Shown in pieces: positions 4,689 through 7,347 of a stretch of DNA of 7,347 nt; within the stretch, counting starts at the first letter, position 1; each line of letters starts with the position of its first letter. A program made the position numbers and the translations under genes. Under the pieces are notes generated by a model, which saw only the letters and a list, made by a program, of their open reading frames with translations, made no database searches and was not told the origin of the DNA. Where the stretch lies: contig JBJEQK010000162.1 in assembly GCA_051881715.1 (NCBI GenBank), positions 1 through 7,347 on the forward strand. The letters run 5' to 3'. This stretch comes from UBA1425 sp051881715. Lineage in GTDB: Bacteria; Bacillota; Clostridia; Oscillospirales; Acutalibacteraceae.

Positions 4689-7316
4689 ATGGCAAAGAAG
4701 TATGTCTACCTGTTCAGCGAGGGCAACGCCAATATGCGTGAGCTCCTCGGCGGCAAGGGCGCCAACCTTGCCGAAATGACCAACATCGGTCTGCCGGTGC
4801 CTCAGGGCTTCACCATCACCACCGAAGCCTGTACCGCTTACTACGATGACGGCCGCAAGATCAACGATGAGATCATGGCGCAGATCGACGAGTACATCGT
4901 CAAGATGGAAGGCATCACCGGCAAAAAGTTCGGCGATGCAGAGAATCCGCTCCTCGTTTCTGTGCGTTCCGGCGCCCGTGCATCCATGCCCGGCATGATG
5001 GACACCATCCTCAACCTCGGTCTCAATGAGACGGTCGTGGACGTTATGGCAAAGAAGTCCAACAATCCTCGCTGGGCTTGGGACTGCTACAGAAGATTCA
5101 TCCAGATGTATTCCGACGTCGTTATGGAAGTCGGCAAGAAATACTTCGAGCAGCTCATCGACAAGATGAAGGAAGAAAGAGGCGTCAAGCAGGACGTCGA
5201 GCTGACTGCGGACGACCTGAAAGAGCTTGCCTCCCAGTTCAAGGCCGAGTACAAGGCCAAGATCGGCAAGGACTTCCCCGCCGATCCCAAGGAACAGCTC
5301 AAGGGCGCTATCGAAGCCGTATTCCGTTCCTGGGACAACCCCCGTGCAAACGTATATCGCCGTGACAACGACATCCCCTACAGCTGGGGTACCGCTGTCA
5401 ACGTACAGATGATGGCTTTCGGCAACATGGGCGACGACTGCGGCACCGGTGTTGCATTCACCCGTGACCCCGCCACCGGCGAAAAGGGTCTGATGGGCGA
5501 GTTCCTGACCAACGCTCAGGGCGAAGACGTGGTTGCCGGCGTTCGTACTCCCATGCCCATCGCACAGATGGCGGAGAAGTTCCCGGAAGCTTACGCACAG
5601 TTCACCAAGGTTTGCGCCATCCTGGAAGATCACTACCGTGATATGCAGGATATGGAGTTCACCGTGGAAAAGGGTCAGCTGTATATGCTCCAGACCCGTA
5701 ACGGCAAGAGAACCGCAAAAGCCGCTCTCAAGATCGCCTGCGACCTCGTGGACGAAGGCATGATCGACGAGAAGAAGGCTGTCGCTATGATCGATCCCCG
5801 CAACCTCGACACCCTGCTGCATCCCCAGTTCGATGCCAAGGCGCTCAAGGCTGCGACGCCCGCAGGCAAGGGTCTGGGTGCATCTCCCGGCGCCGCTTGC
5901 GGCAAGGTCGTCTTTACCGCTGAGGATGCCGAGGCTTGGAACGCCAGAGGCGAAAAGGTCGTTCTTGTCCGTCTCGAGACCTCTCCCGAGGACATCACCG
6001 GCATGAAGGCTTCCCAGGGCATCCTGACCGTCCGCGGCGGCATGACCTCCCACGCAGCTGTTGTTGCCCGTGGTATGGGTACCTGCTGTGTCTCCGGCTG
6101 CGGCGACATCAAGATGGACGAAGAAAACAAGCAGTTTGAACTGGCCGGCAAGGTTTACCACGAGGGCGACTACATCTCCATCGACGGTTCCACCGGCAAC
6201 ATCTATGACGGCATCATCCCCACCGTGGACGCTGAGATCGCAGGCGAATTCGGCAGAATCATGGAGTGGGCAGACAAGTACAGAACCCTCAAGGTTCGCA
6301 CCAATGCCGACACACCCGCAGACGCCAAGAAGGCGCGTGAGCTGGGCGCAGAGGGCATCGGCCTTTGCCGTACCGAGCATATGTTCTTCGAGGCAGAGAG
6401 AATCGCCGCTTTCCGTGAGATGATCTGTGCCGACACCGTCGAAGAGAGAGAAACCGCTCTGAACAAGATCCTGCCCTATCAGCAGGGTGACTTCGAGAAG
6501 CTGTATGAGGCTCTCGAGGGCTGCCCCGTCTGCATCCGTTTCCTTGATCCGCCCCTGCACGAGTTCGTGCCCACCGAGGAGGCCGACATCAAGGCTCTGG
6601 CAGACGCACAGGGCAAGAGCGTTGCGGACATCAAGAACCTCATCGCTTCCCTGCATGAGTTCAACCCCATGATGGGTCACAGAGGCTGCCGTCTGACGGT
6701 TACCTATCCCGAAATCGCCAAGATGCAGACCAAGGCTGTCATCCGTGCGGCCATCAACACCAAGAAGAATCATCCCGATTGGACCATCGTTCCCGAGATC
6801 ATGATCCCGCTGGTCGGCGAAGTCAAGGAACTGAAGTTCGTCAAGGACGTCGTCGTGGCCACTGCGGATGCGGAGATCGCCGCCGCCGGCATCGACCTCA
6901 AGTACGAAGTCGGTACCATGATCGAGATCCCGAGAGCCGCTCTGACTGCGGACGATATCGCCAAGGAAGCGGAGTTCTTCTGCTTCGGCACCAACGACCT
7001 TACCCAGATGACCTTCGGCTTCAGCCGTGACGATGCCGGCAAGTTCCTCGGCGCCTACTATGACCAGAAGATCTACGAGAACGATCCCTTTGCCAAGCTT
7101 GACCAGACCGGCGTCGGCAAGCTGATGGAAATGGCTGTGGAACTGGGCAAGAAGACCCGTCCGTCCATCCACTGCGGTATCTGCGGTGAGCACGGCGGCG
7201 ACCCCGTTTCCGTCGAGTTCTGCCACAAGATCGGTCTCGACTATGTCTCCTGCTCCCCCTTCCGTGTCCCGATCGCCCGCCTTGCCGCTGCGCAGGCCGC
7301 TATTAAACAAAGATAG
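4689..7316 (+). CDS. ppdK: Pyruvate, phosphate dikinase
   Basis: Complete 875-residue cytoplasmic enzyme, EC 2.7.9.1, interconverting pyruvate, ATP and phosphate with phosphoenolpyruvate, AMP and pyrophosphate. In anaerobes it often acts as a pyrophosphate-linked glycolytic step or a gluconeogenic route. The ATP-grasp domain (about 1-340) has LGGKGANLAEM (20-30), SVRSGARASMPGMMD (91-105) and E323, Q335, R337. The swivelling domain (about 390-510) holds GGMTSHAAVVARG with the phosphorylated His455 and neighbouring Thr453. The TIM-barrel PEP/pyruvate domain (about 520-875) has R561, R617, E746, N769-D770 and Cys832 in HCGICGEHGGDP. These match the catalytic set of the C. symbiosum enzyme, with a one-residue offset late in the chain. 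Length is normal and no key residue is missing. The start is fixed by GGAGG at 4676-4680 and the conserved MAKKYVYLF N-terminus. Codon use is strongly biased to C/G-ending codons (ATC, AAG, GGC), more than in the neighbouring genes, which suggests high expression. No regulatory-protein (PDRP/DUF299) gene lies in the window. Confidence 0.98.
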   Translation: MAKKYVYLFSEGNANMRELLGGKGANLAEMTNIGLPVPQGFTITTEACTAYYDDGRKINDEIMAQIDEYIVKMEGITGKKFGDAENPLLVSVRSGARASMPGMMDTILNLGLNETVVDVMAKKSNNPRWAWDCYRRFIQMYSDVVMEVGKKYFEQLIDKMKEERGVKQDVELTADDLKELASQFKAEYKAKIGKDFPADPKEQLKGAIEAVFRSWDNPRANVYRRDNDIPYSWGTAVNVQMMAFGNMGDDCGTGVAFTRDPATGEKGLMGEFLTNAQGEDVVAGVRTPMPIAQMAEKFPEAYAQFTKVCAILEDHYRDMQDMEFTVEKGQLYMLQTRNGKRTAKAALKIACDLVDEGMIDEKKAVAMIDPRNLDTLLHPQFDAKALKAATPAGKGLGASPGAACGKVVFTAEDAEAWNARGEKVVLVRLETSPEDITGMKASQGILTVRGGMTSHAAVVARGMGTCCVSGCGDIKMDEENKQFELAGKVYHEGDYISIDGSTGNIYDGIIPTVDAEIAGEFGRIMEWADKYRTLKVRTNADTPADAKKARELGAEGIGLCRTEHMFFEAERIAAFREMICADTVEERETALNKILPYQQGDFEKLYEALEGCPVCIRFLDPPLHEFVPTEEADIKALADAQGKSVADIKNLIASLHEFNPMMGHRGCRLTVTYPEIAKMQTKAVIRAAINTKKNHPDWTIVPEIMIPLVGEVKELKFVKDVVVATADAEIAAAGIDLKYEVGTMIEIPRAALTADDIAKEAEFFCFGTNDLTQMTFGFSRDDAGKFLGAYYDQKIYENDPFAKLDQTGVGKLMEMAVELGKKTRPSIHCGICGEHGGDPVSVEFCHKIGLDYVSCSPFRVPIARLAAAQAAIKQR

Positions 7317-7347
7317 GCTATCGTCCCGTTAGAGGAAAACTGAATAG

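Noticed and set aside
4452..7310. 952-codon open frame on the minus strand opposite the dikinase
   Set aside because: It lies antisense to a complete, motif-perfect pyruvate phosphate dikinase. The product is a repetitive V/G/D/L-rich sequence with no domain, produced by the C/G-biased third positions of the real gene.
1..7347. CRISPR arrays, tRNA or rRNA genes, insertion sequences
   Set aside because: No regularly spaced repeats, no tRNA cloverleaf or rRNA-like sequence, and no transposase or long terminal inverted repeats were found on either strand.

Overview
The window (7,347 bp, roughly 55-60 % GC by eye, strong sigma-A-type promoters, GGAGG ribosome binding sites) looks like chromosome of an anaerobic Gram-positive gut-type clostridium. 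The pyruvate phosphate dikinase resembles those of Oscillospiraceae/Ruminococcaceae and keeps the residue numbering of the Clostridium symbiosum enzyme. A GHKL/LytTR signalling pair and a zinc-ribbon/SH3b envelope protein also fit this group. Genus is not assigned.

Layout. (1) 1-276: no conventional gene. It holds a GC-rich intergenic repeat with hairpins and a short tandem repeat, then a hairpin plus T-run that reads as an intrinsic terminator for minus-strand transcription, then a second hairpin. (2) 277-390, plus strand: a 37-codon gene for a cysteine-free amphipathic peptide with an excellent ribosome binding site. It ends exactly one base before the stop of the converging kinase gene. 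(3) 2430-391, minus strand: a two-gene operon, LytTR response regulator first and AgrC/ComD-type GHKL histidine kinase second, with the kinase ribosome binding site overlapping the regulator stop. (4) 2431-2686: a divergent control region with a promoter for each direction and, between them, a 15-bp direct repeat with a 21-bp period that fits the published LytTR-family operator. (5) 2687-4480, plus strand: a membrane-anchored protein with a cytoplasmic zinc ribbon, one transmembrane helix and an extracellular part carrying two SH3b-like domains. (6) 4481-4688: promoter with extended -10, an AT-rich upstream tract, a palindrome over the -35 and a leader hairpin. (7) 4689-7316, plus strand: complete pyruvate phosphate dikinase. 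The last 31 bases show nothing.

Working together. The regulator, kinase, SH3b protein and perhaps the small peptide form a plausible local module. The LytTR operator sits where it could control both the regulator's own operon and the divergent envelope gene. The minus-strand operon appears to terminate only beyond the peptide gene, so its 3' end would be antisense to the peptide message. Whether the peptide is a signal, an antimicrobial or toxin-like peptide, or unrelated is not decided by sequence. The dikinase is an independent, probably highly expressed, central-metabolism gene.
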